From NCBI GenBank assembly GCA_032622095.1, contig CP136066.1, forward strand, positions 150,548,224 through 150,612,223: a stretch of 64,000 nt of DNA. The letters are read 5' to 3'. This document shows, piece after piece, positions 36,835 to 49,342 of the stretch (position 1 is the stretch's first letter; each line of letters starts with the position of its first letter). The position numbers and the translations under genes are program-made. Source of the stretch: Siphonodentalium dalli (Eukaryota > Mollusca > Scaphopoda > Gadilida > Siphonodentaliidae). The notes under the pieces are model-generated. The model was not told the origin of the DNA. It worked only from the letters and a program-made list of their open reading frames with translations, and ran no database searches.

Positions 36835-37007
36835 TCCGATTTTTGTATCAACCCATATTTCCTTGATCATTTTTCAAATTTATTGATTATAATAATGTGA
36901 TACATTGATGGAAAGAGCTTTGAGCTCTTTCCATCAATGTATCACATTATTATAATCAATAAATTTGAAAAATTATCAAGGAAATATGGGTTGATACAAA
37001 AATCGGA
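36835..37007. repeat. Near-perfect 173-bp palindrome
   Basis: TCCGATTTTTGTATCAACCC on the left is matched by GGGTTGATACAAAAATCGGA on the right, and the symmetry continues to the centre at GAGCTTTGAGCTC. I find only one mismatch in the arms (TGATCATTT against AAATTATCA). No flanking direct repeat is clear. Confidence 0.9.
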
Positions 37008-37745
37008 AGAGCTCCACTATATATTTTCGTAAAATATAGAGGGTTTTTGACGAATTCGTCGGATCTTCTCGCGCCGAGTCTTATGGGTCCACACAAGCTT
37101 TGTATATCGGTTGGGATGATGCTGTTTTTGGACCGAGTCCCGCCCGTTGCTCTTCTCAAAATACGTACTACATGTAATGTGGATCCATGGCATTCACGCA
37201 AACCCCTGAATGTGATTAATCATCTAGCATGTCAGCGCCTAAATGATATATCATCTACCGCGATAGAAAACGGTATACTGGATGATGGTAGGGTCGTTTA
37301 ATGTATTGTTTACATGCATATTCTGATAAAGCGACAAATCGAAATTATCTGGAAAACAAGGGTTTGTTTACTTATAAATCTCGTCGCTCTGACATTTAAC
37401 GGACCTCTTATAAATGCATCTTTGATAACATCATGCTTGGGGGGAAATTGCCCTCTATGTTCATAATACGGAAATCTTCCATTTGCCCCAATCTGAAGAC
37501 ACACAAGCAAGATCACTCCCGCCCACGAGTCTGGGCGTAAAGTCCGTTTAGAACTTTGAAGAGTAACGGACTGGGACTCGGTCCAAAACTGCATCAACCT
37601 GTCCGATATCATAAGCTGTAGTGAACCGAGAAGACTAATTGGTCTATAGCACCGAGCGAGCTGCCGTCCAACGACTAATCATAAGTAGGTACCAACTAAT
37701 CAGCTATTCCAGCTGATGTTGTGTCGGACGTGGAATTTCCAACTA

Positions 37746-38196
37746 TTGAAGGTCCACTTAAGTTTATATCCCCCAGATAATTTTATATAAAACATATGCC
37801 ATATTATATACCATTTGAAAGAGAAGCTCCAAAACATTGTATTATCAACTTATTCGGTGTAATGAACTGCGAACTTGTTGAGATACCATACCGACTTGGT
37901 GTTCTGTGCTCAAGTTTCATTATTTTCAATCGAAGGGGAATAACTCTATATCTTAAGATAAAGTTATTCCCCTTTCATTGAAAAAACATTTTTAGTTTGA
38001 ATTATGTTGCATTCTGGGAGCCATATGACGGGGGAATCTTTCTATGATTTCAGATGATTTCTGAGACACATACGTTTCAAAAGGTGATGAATTATAGTAT
38101 TTTAATCATATTTTATGGCAGAGATTTTATTAAAATTGCATATCAGGGCACTATAAACAAAATAATAGGTGACTGGAAAATTAAGTGGGCGTTTGA
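37746..38196. mobile_element. AAAGGCCCACTTAA element, copy 2
   Basis: Ends AAGGTCCACTTAAGTTT and AAATTAAGTGGGCGTTT with TTGA on both sides, a variant of TTAA. The centre has the hairpin GGGGAATAACTCTATATCTT/AAGTTATTCCCC (37935-37973). Confidence 0.65.
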
Positions 38197-38320
38197 ACTT
38201 TTGAGCAATGTTTAAGGTGAGAAACCACATGTCGACAAATCCCTGTTAACAGGAAAATCTAGAAAGCTGACGACTTGACAAAGTTTGTTTTTGACCATGT
38301 TTTGTTTGTATATTTCATAA

Positions 38321-40391
38321 TTAAAGGCCCACTTAAATTTCATATGCAGATACATTATATACAACATATGCCATATTATATACCGTTTGGAAGAGGAACC
38401 AATTATATATATATATATTCTGCCGGAATACGGAACTGTGGCATATGAGTTTCCACCAAGTGACAGAGATTCTCAGATTCACACCAAGACTTACCCAATA
38501 ATGCACCAGAATTCACAACTAAGAGATAGAGTTATTACCCCTTTAAGCACAGAACACACGTCGGTACCTTGACAAAAACAACACGTTAACAGTTTATTCG
38601 ACCGGGTAAATTGATAATACAATGTTTTGGAGCTTCCTCTTTCAAATTGTATACAATATGGAATAAGTTATATATGATTAGATCATGCCATGAATCTCAA
38701 CTCCGGCTAACGCCCGTAGAGATCATATTCCACCTGTACAAAACCTTGGAACTTTTTGAAGTTTTGACAGGGAACCTTATAAAGTAGACAAAATAAAGTG
38801 GGGTATATATTTCTTAGTTATTATGTTTACCCATACCATAGTATGGTAAACATAGTGTCGTTGTCCGGATTGACCACTCGTCGTTCGTCTGTCTGCCTGT
38901 CTGTCTGTCCGTAGACACTTTACGAGTAATGCGATAACTCAAACATTTTCTATCCGATCGGAACCAAATTTGGTACGTGAGTTTCACAGCCCAAAATACA
39001 TATCGAGTACGAATATGGGTTTGATCCGATTTATTTTAAAGGAGTTATGACCCTTTTTCGAGAGAAAAATTTGAAGAAAAAAAACATTTGATTTTTTAAA
39101 GATTTATTTTTAACTTTTATAATAATAATAAAAAAAATGTCATTGACTCTTTCATTTGTTTTCATTTAGATATTGATGATTATGATACAAGTTGATAAAA
39201 GGGTTCCCAATGTGTCCCTTTAAATATTTAGTAATGAACCCATAAATTAATAGTGTTAAGGTGCCATTACACGACCCAGCCGTTTTTGCATACAGCACCG
39301 ATCCGCCATTAATGTCAAGTAGCAGTTAAATAACAGAATTGCTCCTGATATCTGATAAAAAACACATGTGTAGTTCACAATATTGGAGTGTACTATATAG
39401 ACTATATAGATTAATAAAATGTTATTTATTTGGTGATAGACTGTATCATACAGACCAGTTAATTATGATGGACAGTCTGTGAAAGATTTCCTGATAAAAC
39501 AGTGCTTTTAAAGTTTGCTGGATGCGGCATTGCACAGCTGAATATATAACTCTACAGATGGTCTGAGGTCATTATAAATGTTATTGTATTAATAGAGATG
39601 CCAGCATCAATATAAACAATGTCTGTGATTTGTTGACAGCTCTGCTATATAATTCATATTAATGGTAGAATTTAGATATTATCATTGTAAACTTAAATTG
39701 GACTCTCTTAACCCAAGTATTCAATGTCCAGGTCACCCTTTTCACATTTAACCCAAGGCTGTGGTGGTGCAGCATTACAGATCCTGTACCGGTACATTCT
39801 CTTATATAAATGCGAGTGACCCATAAATTCCAATAATTTGTTTTATGTACATTTGTCTATAATAGTACATAAAAGTATACTCTATAATTCAACATCAAAA
39901 CTCTCATTTACGATTCCGATCATAGTAATTTGCTATCGCCAAGGGATGGGTTAACATCTGCCGATCGTGATCGGCATCTCGTTATATGTTCCTTAATAAT
40001 GTACTTCAATGTAGAATGTTGGTGAAGGTCCCAACTCTAATTTTCACGATTTGAGTGAAATTGTGAGGGATTTTGGTTTGCATCGCTTACAATTACGGAA
40101 TACCTACTGGGTAAATAATTCGATGTTTACTGTGATATCGGCTCACAAAAGTCAAAGAAAATCGTGAAATTTTGAGTTGGGACATTCACCTACAGTGATG
40201 TAAATTATCAAGGAAGAGATAACTAAGAAATATATTCCCTGCATAATATTTTCGACTTTATAAGGTTCCCTGTCAAAACTTCAAAAAGTTCCAAGGTTAT
40301 GTACTGGTGGAATATGTTAGTCAGAGTAGAGATTCATGGCATGATCTAATGTATAATGTGACATGGTGATTCGGAAATTTAGTGGGCTTTA
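38321..40391. mobile_element. AAAGGCCCACTTAA element, copy 3, with nested insertions
   Basis: Left end TTAAAGGCCCACTTAAATTT; right end GGAAATTTAGTGGGCTTTA. Inside are inverted arms related to the 10.2-kb repeat (GATCATGCCATGAATC, 38683, against GATTCATGGCATGATC, 40331), and within these a further insertion at 38821-39980. Confidence 0.6.
38821..39980 (+). mobile_element. TTATGTTTACCC...GGCATCTC element, copy A
   Basis: The left end TTATGTTTACCCATACCATA and the right end CCGATCGTGATCGGCATCTC are shared with copy B at 42623-44722. GTTA occurs just before and just after the element, an apparent 4-bp target duplication. The left part contains a TGTC tandem array and blocks that recur in many marine invertebrate repeats (GAACCAAATTTGG). 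Confidence 0.65.
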
Positions 40392-40572
40392 TTGTTAAAC
40401 CATGTATATACAAAATGGATTACCCCACCCAGTTATAAAAGTATATACATTTGAATGGTCTATCTTTCATTTGGAGGAATTGTTCAGACCTATACACAGA
40501 CGACAGACTGGGAACAAATAATACAAGTGCTGAAAGGTTTATATTCATCGGTGAGAAATTTTAGATAATAAG

Positions 40573-41009
40573 TTAAAGATGCATAATCCGATTAAGAGCC
40601 GAAAATTACTATCTATTTGAATTTGGAGGGGGTGATATTTGAATCAAGCCGAGGAACCCACCTATCAAAGCTCAGAGTTGTTAGATATCGATTTTTGAAA
40701 TCTATTATTTTTCACCATCGAGAAATATGAGTGGCCCATTAAACAGTCGACAAGCTGACAGTCTCAGACCAAATTGTGGATGAAGATGGATAACTCTAAA
40801 ATCAAGAGGCTTTCTGTTGATAATAAGCATAAATTTCGTCAGACAACATGTTGATAAATAACACGTTTCGGGCAATTTTATACTATAGTTGACAGTGGTT
40901 AGCATTATTTTTGGGCAATAAATCGATATGATAACTGAAACAGCATTTCTAAAAATGTTGTTGCAATCTAATTATATGGGGACCATCGAATCGGATTGGG
41001 TACCTTTAA
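40573..41009. mobile_element. AGGTACTCAATCCG element, copy 3
   Basis: TTAA-flanked; ends AAAGATGCATAATCCGATTA and TCGGATTGGGTACCTTT. Interior matches copies at 26820 and 55677. Confidence 0.7.
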
Positions 41010-42296
41010 CTTGTGATATAAAAGAAGGTTACCCACAATCATGTCAGTCACCGATAGAAAAAGAACAAACAAATGATTATATTGAAACATATCATAATGC
41101 AGATAAATATACAAGTTACCATACTTTATAAATGTCTTGAACATAGGAAATTCAAACCATTTATGTCATCGCTCTCATAGACCGGGTTGTGGCTGAGGTA
41201 GGTGTCACCCGGAGATGGAGAAATTCCCATGTTGATTTTCTATTTCTGGTTACCATTCTACATCAGAATTTCTGAGGTGTATGGGGAAAAGCCCAGAAGT
41301 TTTTTTTTAAATGGTCAAAATCATGTCAAATTTGCTTGAAAATGGCTATATTCTAAAAAATAAATCTATGATAGTTAAAATTGTGAGAAATGAAACGAAA
41401 CATCCACCTAACTGACCTCAATTAGTCTACTTATCATGAGCAAAAAGAAATATCACAAAAGGATAGACGTATTTTGAAAAAAATTCAAATTTGTAATTTT
41501 TTGGCCTATATTTGACGAAATTTCAATTTTTCGTCCAGCGAAAAATGGTCATAACTTAAAAATCGTTCTTTAAATCACGACCAAATGAGCTTTAAAAACA
41601 GCTCACATCATTTGTGCTACTATATAATGAGAAATAATTACCATTTATTTTATATGTTTCCTTTATATTCATGATATTGTTACCCCTACCCCTAAAAATA
41701 TTTTTTTTTATACAAAATTACATATTTGAATAATAATAGTTTCCTATAAGTTTGAACAGTCAGATGCTTACTATTCATTATTTTAACAGTCCACATCACT
41801 CTCATCTTCACTTTCAGTATAGTCGGCTCCTTCATAGTCCACAAGAATATCCTCAATATCATCTGGAAAGATCTTATCATACCACTGGGGCAAAACATCT
41901 TCCGTCCACCCATGTTCTATGAAACTAACATCTGCCACCATTCTCATTGTTGAGAGTTTCCAATGTCTTGCAATGTAATTTGAACGCAAAACATGGAGAA
42001 ATAAGGATTCACGACAAGGGGGTAATAACGACATGTCAACAATTCGATTTGATCTGAGTTTGTTCTCGTAGATACTATAGCGAGCTTGGTTTACATCCTT
42101 CTCTTTCCTGTTGTATACTTCACATACATATTCCTCAATTGAACAGAACAGTTCATCACTCATTTTCCACGAATTACCCAATTGAGCAAGCGTGTTTAAA
42201 TGCATTTCATTCTTCATAGCTTTCCAGCATAGCCTTTTTCCTTTTCTGAAAAATGCTGAATTGTAGTCATTTCCTGACAATGCATGAAGGCCAATT

Positions 42297-42328
42297 GAGG
42301 TCCCCAGAGGGTGAATTTGGTGATGCTA
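42297..42328. mobile_element. 32-bp insertion with 8-bp target duplication
   Basis: Compared with both right-hand copies, the left PIN-like copy has 32 extra bases flanked by GGCCAATT on each side (42289-42296 and 42329-42336). The insert matches part of the hairpin module at 62411-62497 and 56308-56399. An 8-bp duplication is typical of hAT elements. Confidence 0.8.
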
Positions 42329-42622
42329 GGCCAATTAGGGCTTCTTTCTGAATCTCACTTAGATCAACATCTGATAGATTGATGACACATCTATGCACAC
42401 CCTTATTCAAATCCAGAATAATCCTTCGAGCATACGTGGTATGGCGAAATATTGAAATGGCAATAACGGCTATGTCTGCATCACCAGAGGGTGACCTTAT
42501 AATAACTGAACCTTGCGTCGTATCCAGTATGTGCTTTGCGTGAAGAATCACCTTAGTGTCTGGTTCTTCTTGATTGCTGATCAAATCTGGCACAGTTGTT
42601 TCCTCAGCAGTAAGATGTAAAC

Positions 42623-44722
42623 GAGAGGCCGATCACGATCGGCAGATGTTTAACCCATACCTTGGCGATAGCGACTAGCCATAACTGATAATTTGTCAAA
42701 GATATGATCACAGGAATTAATCCATATATCAGTACCCAACTTGAAATCAAAAGCTCAAATAATTTGTCTTAAGAAAAGGTTAAAGTATTTGGGTTGGGGA
42801 GGAGTAGTTTTAAATCTCATAACTCTGTCCCTATTCACACAAGGACCTCTCACTGTGAGATCCAATGGTTTAGTGATTTCGGAGGACATGTTTAGGAGTT
42901 TAAGTTAACTCATTGGAAGCAAAAGTGATAAATCCCTAACTTTGCCACTTTTGACATGCCAGATATTCAAAATTTATTATTCACTTCTAAAGAGAAATTA
43001 TAATTGTTGACTGCTTAGAACGACATATATGTAGGGGATTCCATCTCGTATTTAAATGGTACTTTAATTACTCCCCCCCCCCTTCCCCCATTCTCCCCAG
43101 TTATTTTGTTTATCAAACATGGACAGATATAAGATCAGATCTGACCTGTGTATTAAATAAGATTAAGTGTTTCATAACAGGGGTGTATGGTTTTCAAAAA
43201 TATATGTAGTTTATACAATTCAAAAGTATTATCTATATAATGTTATACAGACATAATATGATGGGGATGCTGGCCCCTATGACCACTAAATCGTTCATAT
43301 AAAAGAAAGTAAGTTAGCCCTCATTTGAATGGTTTCAATGTTTTACAAGTAGCTTGGGCACTAAAAGCCACAACCTTCAATGTTAATCTTCTAAGTGCTC
43401 TGTGGCCCCTAAAATTCAATCAACCATGAAAATGTGAACAAATGGGAAAATAAGGTTCCTGGAAATACTAACATCTACCATATTGATTTTCAAAACAAGT
43501 CATCACTTACAATAGTCATGTATATTTATCTTCCCATTGCATAGATAAATCATATTGGCTATCAGCTGTTGTTTTAATTTCAAATTGAAAGCACGTGTCT
43601 GAAGGGTTAATATATATTTTTCAAAAATCAATTAATCAGTCAATACCAAAATTGATAGAAGTGAATAGTGTGCCAAGATACCCAATAGATATTAAGAGAT
43701 ATGAGGAAGAGTCCATGTACATTATAGCATGTGTCTATGGAAACCTTGGAAAGGGTTAATTATTTTTGAAGCAAATTAATGGAATTTAGAAGACACTTAT
43801 ATAGGTGAGGGGTGCCCTTATCTCACCCTGTAATGAAATTTCAAGAATAGGAAAAACACCAGTCTTGTGCTGCCATTAATCAATTTGACAGTTAGAATAA
43901 ACAAACAGCCAACCACCAGTGTTGTTTAACTTGCTTGACCCACCAGAGCTCTGTATCATATGTCATCACTCATTTCATAACAGATTTCACTTGCAATGAC
44001 AACATCTATAAAAATCCTCTCATATACTCTGGATGTTGGATGATCACATGGTAATTTATTGATATCATTATATTACATGAAACTATTGCAATAAAATCTT
44101 CATATTTTCAAAACAGGATATCACACCTAATTAATCGTAAAAAACTAAAATAAATGAAAGCGTCAATTTTTTTTATTATTTAAAAAAAAAATTTATTGTT
44201 ATTATTAGTTCAAACAAAATTTAATATTTGTATATGCTAAATTTAGCAAGGAGCTAAATCTAAAAAAATTTAATTTAAAAAAAAACAAAAAACAATTCTC
44301 TATTTTTTTTCTCGAAAAAGGGTCGTAACTCCTTTAAAATTAATCGGATCAAACCCATATTCGAACTCGATCTGTATTTTGGGCTGTGATACCAAATTTG
44401 GTTCCAATCAGATAAAAAATGTTTGAGTTATGGCAGAATGCGTGAATTCTAAGTTGAAAAAGGGCCATAACTCTGTAACAAAATCTCGGATCAAACCCAA
44501 ATTCGAACTCGATCTGTATTTTGGGCTGAGAAACCCATATACAAAATTTGGTTTCGATCGGATAAAAAATGTTTGAGTTATCGCATTACTCGTAAAGTGT
44601 CTACGGACAGACAGACAGACAGACAGACGGACAGACAGACAGACAGACAGACGGACGAACGACGAGTGGTCAATCCGGGCAACGACACTATGTTTACCAT
44701 ACTATGGTATGGGTAAACATAA
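42623..44722 (-). mobile_element. TTATGTTTACCC...GGCATCTC element, copy B, inserted in the PIN-like gene
   Basis: Read on the minus strand it starts TTATGTTTACCCATACCATA and ends GATCGGCCTCTC, as copy A does, with GTTT on both sides. It interrupts the coding sequence between CTTTCAATAG and TTTACATCTTACTG, which are continuous at 46120. Its interior is AT-rich and holds no gene; it includes an ACAG/GACG tandem array at 44607-44657. Confidence 0.7.
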
Positions 44723-45058
44723 AAACTATTGAAAGTTGAGAAAACTATCACTTTCGAACTTAGAATAGCAAGAATATCATTTGTTCTCTTCGATAGAACA
44801 TTTTCAAACATTTCTATTAATCTGGTTTTGTTTTTATCGCATTTTAGAAAATCCGAAAAGTCTGGTGGAAGTTTTGAGTATTCTGATTTAACGAAGATTT
44901 GATCAGATGAACCACGCTTCAAACGCTCTCCAGCTTTCAAACCAGTAGTGTCTGAAAATCTTTGAATTAGCAATTGTGACAGCACTTCAAAGAAAATGCC
45001 ATGAACATTCCAACATCTGTTATAATGAGTTCCTTTTAGAATACCATTCAAACATCCA

Positions 45059-46936
45059 GAGGAACATATTTCTGCTTGAACAGAGACGCCAAGGTCGCCG
45101 GTTGTGTAAAACTGTTGAATCCGAATGATAATGCGTTATTCAAATGGACCATGAATCGTTCACATCAAGCGAAGAACACCGAAGATTTAAAAACATTCGC
45201 CCAAGTCAACTCTTCTGAGAATGTCTACAGACAAATTCGTCCATCACAAATTCTATCTTCGTAATCCAATGTATCAAATGTTGACTGACGAATATTTAAA
45301 CCCTTTCAGTCAAGAATTAAACAAATCGTTGTTATATGTATTGAGTTCAGGTGTACCTCTTAATGTTGAAGCAACAAACAATATATTTGAAATTCTTCCA
45401 AAAGGAATATCAGCTCATAAACTTTTTGTTGAAAAACGTTTGCAGTATTCAGATGTTCCATTTCACAACCCAATCAAACGAAATTCTGAAAAAGTGTTTT
45501 CGAAAGCCGTCAAAAGCAAACATTTAACAATTAAAGGAAAATCAACCATTGTTGAGGCAAATAGAGACATTCTTGGTCAATTGCTAGCTACATTAAGAGA
45601 ACATGGAAAAGTTATATACTTCGAAAAGGCGTTGGAGTATCCTCTATCTCCAGTTCCTCTGAGCCTCGCGTTTCCAGACGGTAGTATTCGGTCAACTCCA
45701 AAAAAATTTCTTATGGATATCATTCAGAAAAATATTTCTTCTAATTCCTCACTTCCACAACGATCAGCCGTGTCAGCATACATTGTTGACCTGATAGCAC
45801 TGATCCGAGTTCAGGTAGCACTTCCAGAAACATATGAGGAATTTGTTATTAAAGTAATATCTTCTCTTCCAAATTATTATAAAAGAGTTGATCTAGTTTG
45901 TGATTCTTACAAGAATGTTAGTATGAAAGCTGGAGAGCGTTTGAGGCGTGGTTCATCTGATCAAATCTTCGTTAAATCAGAATACTCAAGACTTTTCGGA
46001 TTTTCTAAAATGCGATAAAAACAAAACCAGATTAATAGAAATGTTTGAAAATGTTCTATCGAAGAGAACAAATGATATTCTTGCTATTCTAAGTTCGAAA
46101 GTGATAGTTTTCTCAACTTTCAATAGTTGTTTACATCTTACTGCTGAGGAAACAACAACTGTGCCAGATTTGATCAGCAATCAAGAAGAAGCAGACACTA
46201 AGGTGATTCTTCACGCAAAGCACATACTTGATACGACCGAAGGTTCAGTTATTATAAGGTCACCCTCTGGTGATACATGTACAGACATAGCCGTTATTGC
46301 CATTTCAATATTTCGCCATACCACGTATGCTCGAAGGGTTTTTCTGGATCCGAATAAGGGTGTGCATAGATGTGTCATCAATCTATCAGATGTTGATCTA
46401 AGTGAGATTCAGAAAGAAGCCCTAATTGGCCTTCATGCATTGTCAGGAAATGACTACAATTCAGCATTTTTCAGAAAGGGAAAAAGGCTATGCTGGAAAG
46501 CTATGAAGAAAGAAAGGCATTTAAACACGCTTGTTCAATTGGGTAATTCGTGGAAAATGAGTGATGAACTGTTCTGTTCAATTGAGGAATATGTATGTGA
46601 AGTATACAACAGGAAAGAGAAGGATGTAAACCAAGCTCGCTATAGTATCTACGAGAACAAACTCAGATCAAACGAATTGTTGACATGTCGTTATTACCCC
46701 CTTTTCGTGAATCCTTATTTCTCCATGTTTTGCGTTCAAATTACATTGCAAGACTTTGGAAACTCTCAATAATGAGAATGGTGGAAGATGTTAGTTTCAT
46801 AGAACATGGGTGGACAGAAGATGTTTTGCCCCAGTGGTATGATAAGATCTTTCCAGATGATATTGAGGAGATTCTTGTGGACTATGAAGGAGCCGACTAT
46901 ACTGAAAGTGAAGATGAGAGTGATGTGGACTGTTAA
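45059..46936 (+). pseudogene. PIN/XPG-like multicopy gene, right copy, frameshifted
   Basis: The plus-strand frames read GCVKLLNPNDNALFKWTMNR (45076 on), then YLRNPMYQMLTDEYLNPFSQ to KAGERLRRGSSDQIFVKSEY (45221-46018), then FSDFLKCDKNKTRLIEMF and EEADTKVILHAKHI, RSPSGD, DIAVIAISIF, and the acidic end ESEDESDVDC (to 46936). Frame changes occur near 45225, near 45990 (10 bp missing relative to the left copy) and near 46673 (one base missing). A 6-bp insertion adds two residues in the RSPSGDT motif. This is the longest copy here and gives the likely domain order, but it is not functional as it stands. Confidence 0.6.
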
Positions 46937-47358
46937 AATAATGACTAGTAAGCATCTGACTGTTCAAACTTATAGGAAACTATTATTATTCAAATATGTA
47001 ATTTTGTATAAAAAAAAATATTTTTAGGGGTAGGGGTAACAATATCATGAATATAAGGAAACACATACAATAAATGGTAATTATTTCTCATTATATAGTA
47101 GCACAAATGATGTGAGCTGTTTTTAAAGCTCATTTGGTTGTGATTTAAAGAACGATTTTTATGTTATGACCATTTTTCGCTGGACGAAAAATTGAAATTT
47201 CGTCAAATAAAGGCCAAAAAATTAAAAATTTAATTTTTTTTCAAAATACGTCTATCCTTTTGTGATATTTCTTTTTGCTCATGATAAGTAGACTAATTGA
47301 TGTAAGTTAGGTGGATGTTTCGTTTCATTTATCACAATTTTAACTATCATAGATTGAT

Positions 47359-48310
47359 TCCTTATATTCGGATTTTCTAAAATGCGATAAAAACAAAACC
47401 AGATTAATAGAAATGTTTGAAAATGTTCTATCGAAGAGAACAAATGATATTCTTGCTATTCTAAGTTCGAAAGTGATAGTTTTCTCAACTTTCAATAGTT
47501 GTTTACATCTTACTGCTGAGGAAACAACAACTGTGCAGATTTGATCAGCAATCAAGAAGAAGCAGACACTAAGGTGATTCTTCACGCAAAGCACATACTG
47601 GATACGACCGAAGGTTCAGTTATTATAAGGTCACCCTCTGGTGATACAGACATAGCCGTTATTGCCATTTCAATATTTCGCCATACCACGTATGCTCGAA
47701 GGGTTTTTCTGGATCCGAATAAGGGTGTGCATAGATGTGTCATCAATCTATCAGATGTTGATCTAAGTGAGATTCAGAAAGAAGCCCTAATTGGCCTTCA
47801 TGCATTGTCAGGAAATGACTACAATTCAGCATTTTTCAGAAAGGGAAAAAGGCTATGCTGGAAAGCTATGAAGAAAGAAAGGCATTTAAACACGCTTGTT
47901 CAATTGGGTAATTCGTGGAAAATGAGTGACGAACTGTCCTGTTCAATTGAGGAATATGTATGTGAAGTATACAACAGGAAAGAGAAGGATGTAAACCAAG
48001 CTCGCTATAGTATCTACGAGAACAAACTCAGATAAAACGAATTGTTGACATGTCGTTATTACCCCCTTGTCGTGAATCCTTATTTCTCCATGTTTTGCGT
48101 TCAAATTACATTGCAAGACTTTGGAAACTCTCAATAATGAGAATGGTGGAAGATGTTAGTTTCATAGTCTGATAGAACATGGGTGGACAGAAGATGTTTT
48201 GCCCCAGTGGTATGATAAGATCTTTCCAGATGATATTGAGGAGATTCTTGTGGACTATGAAGGAGCCGACTATACTGAAAGTGAAAATGAGAGTGATGTG
48301 GACTGTTAAA
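47359..48310 (+). pseudogene. Tandem partial copy of the PIN-like gene
   Basis: The block 46000-47358 (3' half of the gene plus 3' flank) is duplicated in tandem at 47359-48725, with few differences. In this copy one base is missing in the GTGC(C)AGATTTGATC segment, a TAA replaces a serine codon near 48033, and six extra bases lie near 48168. The gene end ESENESDVDC is at about 48308. Confidence 0.75.
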
Positions 48311-49342
48311 ATAATGACTAGTAAGCATCTGACTGTTCAAACTTATAGGAAACTATTATTATTCAAATATGTAATTTTGTTTCCAAAAAAATATTTTTAG
48401 GGGTAGGGGTAACAATATCATGAATATAAGGAAACATATACAATAAATGGTAATTATTTCTCATTATATAGTAGCACAAATGATGTGAGCTGTTTTTAAA
48501 GCTCATTTGGTTGTGATTTAAAGAACGATTTTTATGTTATGACCATTTTTCGCTGGACGAAAAATTGAAATTTCGTCAAATAAAGGCCAAAATTTTTTAA
48601 TTTTAATTTTTTTTCAAAATACGTCTATCCTTTTGTGATATTTCTTTTTGCTCATGATAAGTAGACTAATTGAGGTAAGTTAGGTGGATGTTTCGTTTCA
48701 TTTATCACAATTTTAACTATCATAGATTGATTTTTTAGAATATAGCCATTGTCAAGCAATTTTGACATGATTTTGACCATTTAAAAAAAAACTTCTGGGC
48801 TATGCCCCATACACCTCAGAAATTCTGATGTAGAATGGTACCCAGAAATAGAAAATCAACATGGGAATTTCTCCATCTCCGGGTGACACCTACCTCAGCC
48901 ACAACCCTGACTATTTGTGGGAAAGAAAGTATTGTTTAAACGTGCATAGTTCATTCGAACCTCAAATATGTCTATGTAATTTTAGAGGAGGGATAAACTA
49001 CTGTAAGTTCGACAAATACAATAACCATTTCTATATTAAATACTAATTAACGAACTATTCAGATAATTATTAATAAGGTCAACTTATTATCTGAAAATTT
49101 TCCTCCAATGAATATGAATCATTTCTGCTCTTGTATCATTTGTTTATCTGTCTGATTTTATTACCTGAAAACCCCTCTAAATGAGTAATAGACTGTTCCA
49201 ATGAATACTCTCATAACTGAATGTGAGAATCCATTAAGTATAGACAGGGGTTAAACCTTGAAAACAAAGTCATAACAATCTCCCTTTGTTTTACATTGTT
49301 GCACAGGAGTGAAACTACACACACGTTATTTATTTTACCATG

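Larger units (their letters stand above)
41783..45051 (-). pseudogene. PIN/XPG-like multicopy gene, left copy, broken by two insertions
   Basis: Coding pieces are 45051-44727 and 42618-41783. The first encodes KAGERLKRGSSDQIFVKSEY and PPDFSDFLKC; the second encodes QEEPDTKVILHAKHIL, SVIIRSPSGDADIAVIAI and an acidic end (TESEDESDVDC). EADTK...HA (here EPDTK) followed by RSPSGDxDI resembles the acidic residues of XPG/FEN1-type PIN domains, and similar multicopy proteins occur in corals and molluscs. The unit is split by a 2.1-kb element (42623-44722) and again by 32 bp at 42297. It lacks the N-terminal part found in the right copy. Function is not known; mobile origin is inferred from copy number. 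Confidence 0.6.
41184..48907. mobile_element. Head-to-head pair of mobile PIN-like gene units with inverted ends
   Basis: GGGTTGTGGCTGAGGTAGGT at the left end is mirrored by ACCTACCTCAGCCACAACCC at the right end. The inverted similarity runs from both ends through a 3' flank and the 3' part of a PIN-like gene. The left unit is on the minus strand, the right unit on the plus strand, and they meet near 45060. I see no target duplication at the outer ends, so they may be the 3' ends of two inverted copies rather than ends of one element. Confidence 0.7.

Noticed and set aside
37310-37612. 100-codon minus-strand frame
   Set aside because: Protein-like in places, but no motif, partner exon or regulatory signal was found.
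44578-44700. Repeated CLSVCLSV peptide in a minus-strand frame
   Set aside because: It is the translation of an ACAG tandem array at the end of a transposon, not a protein domain.
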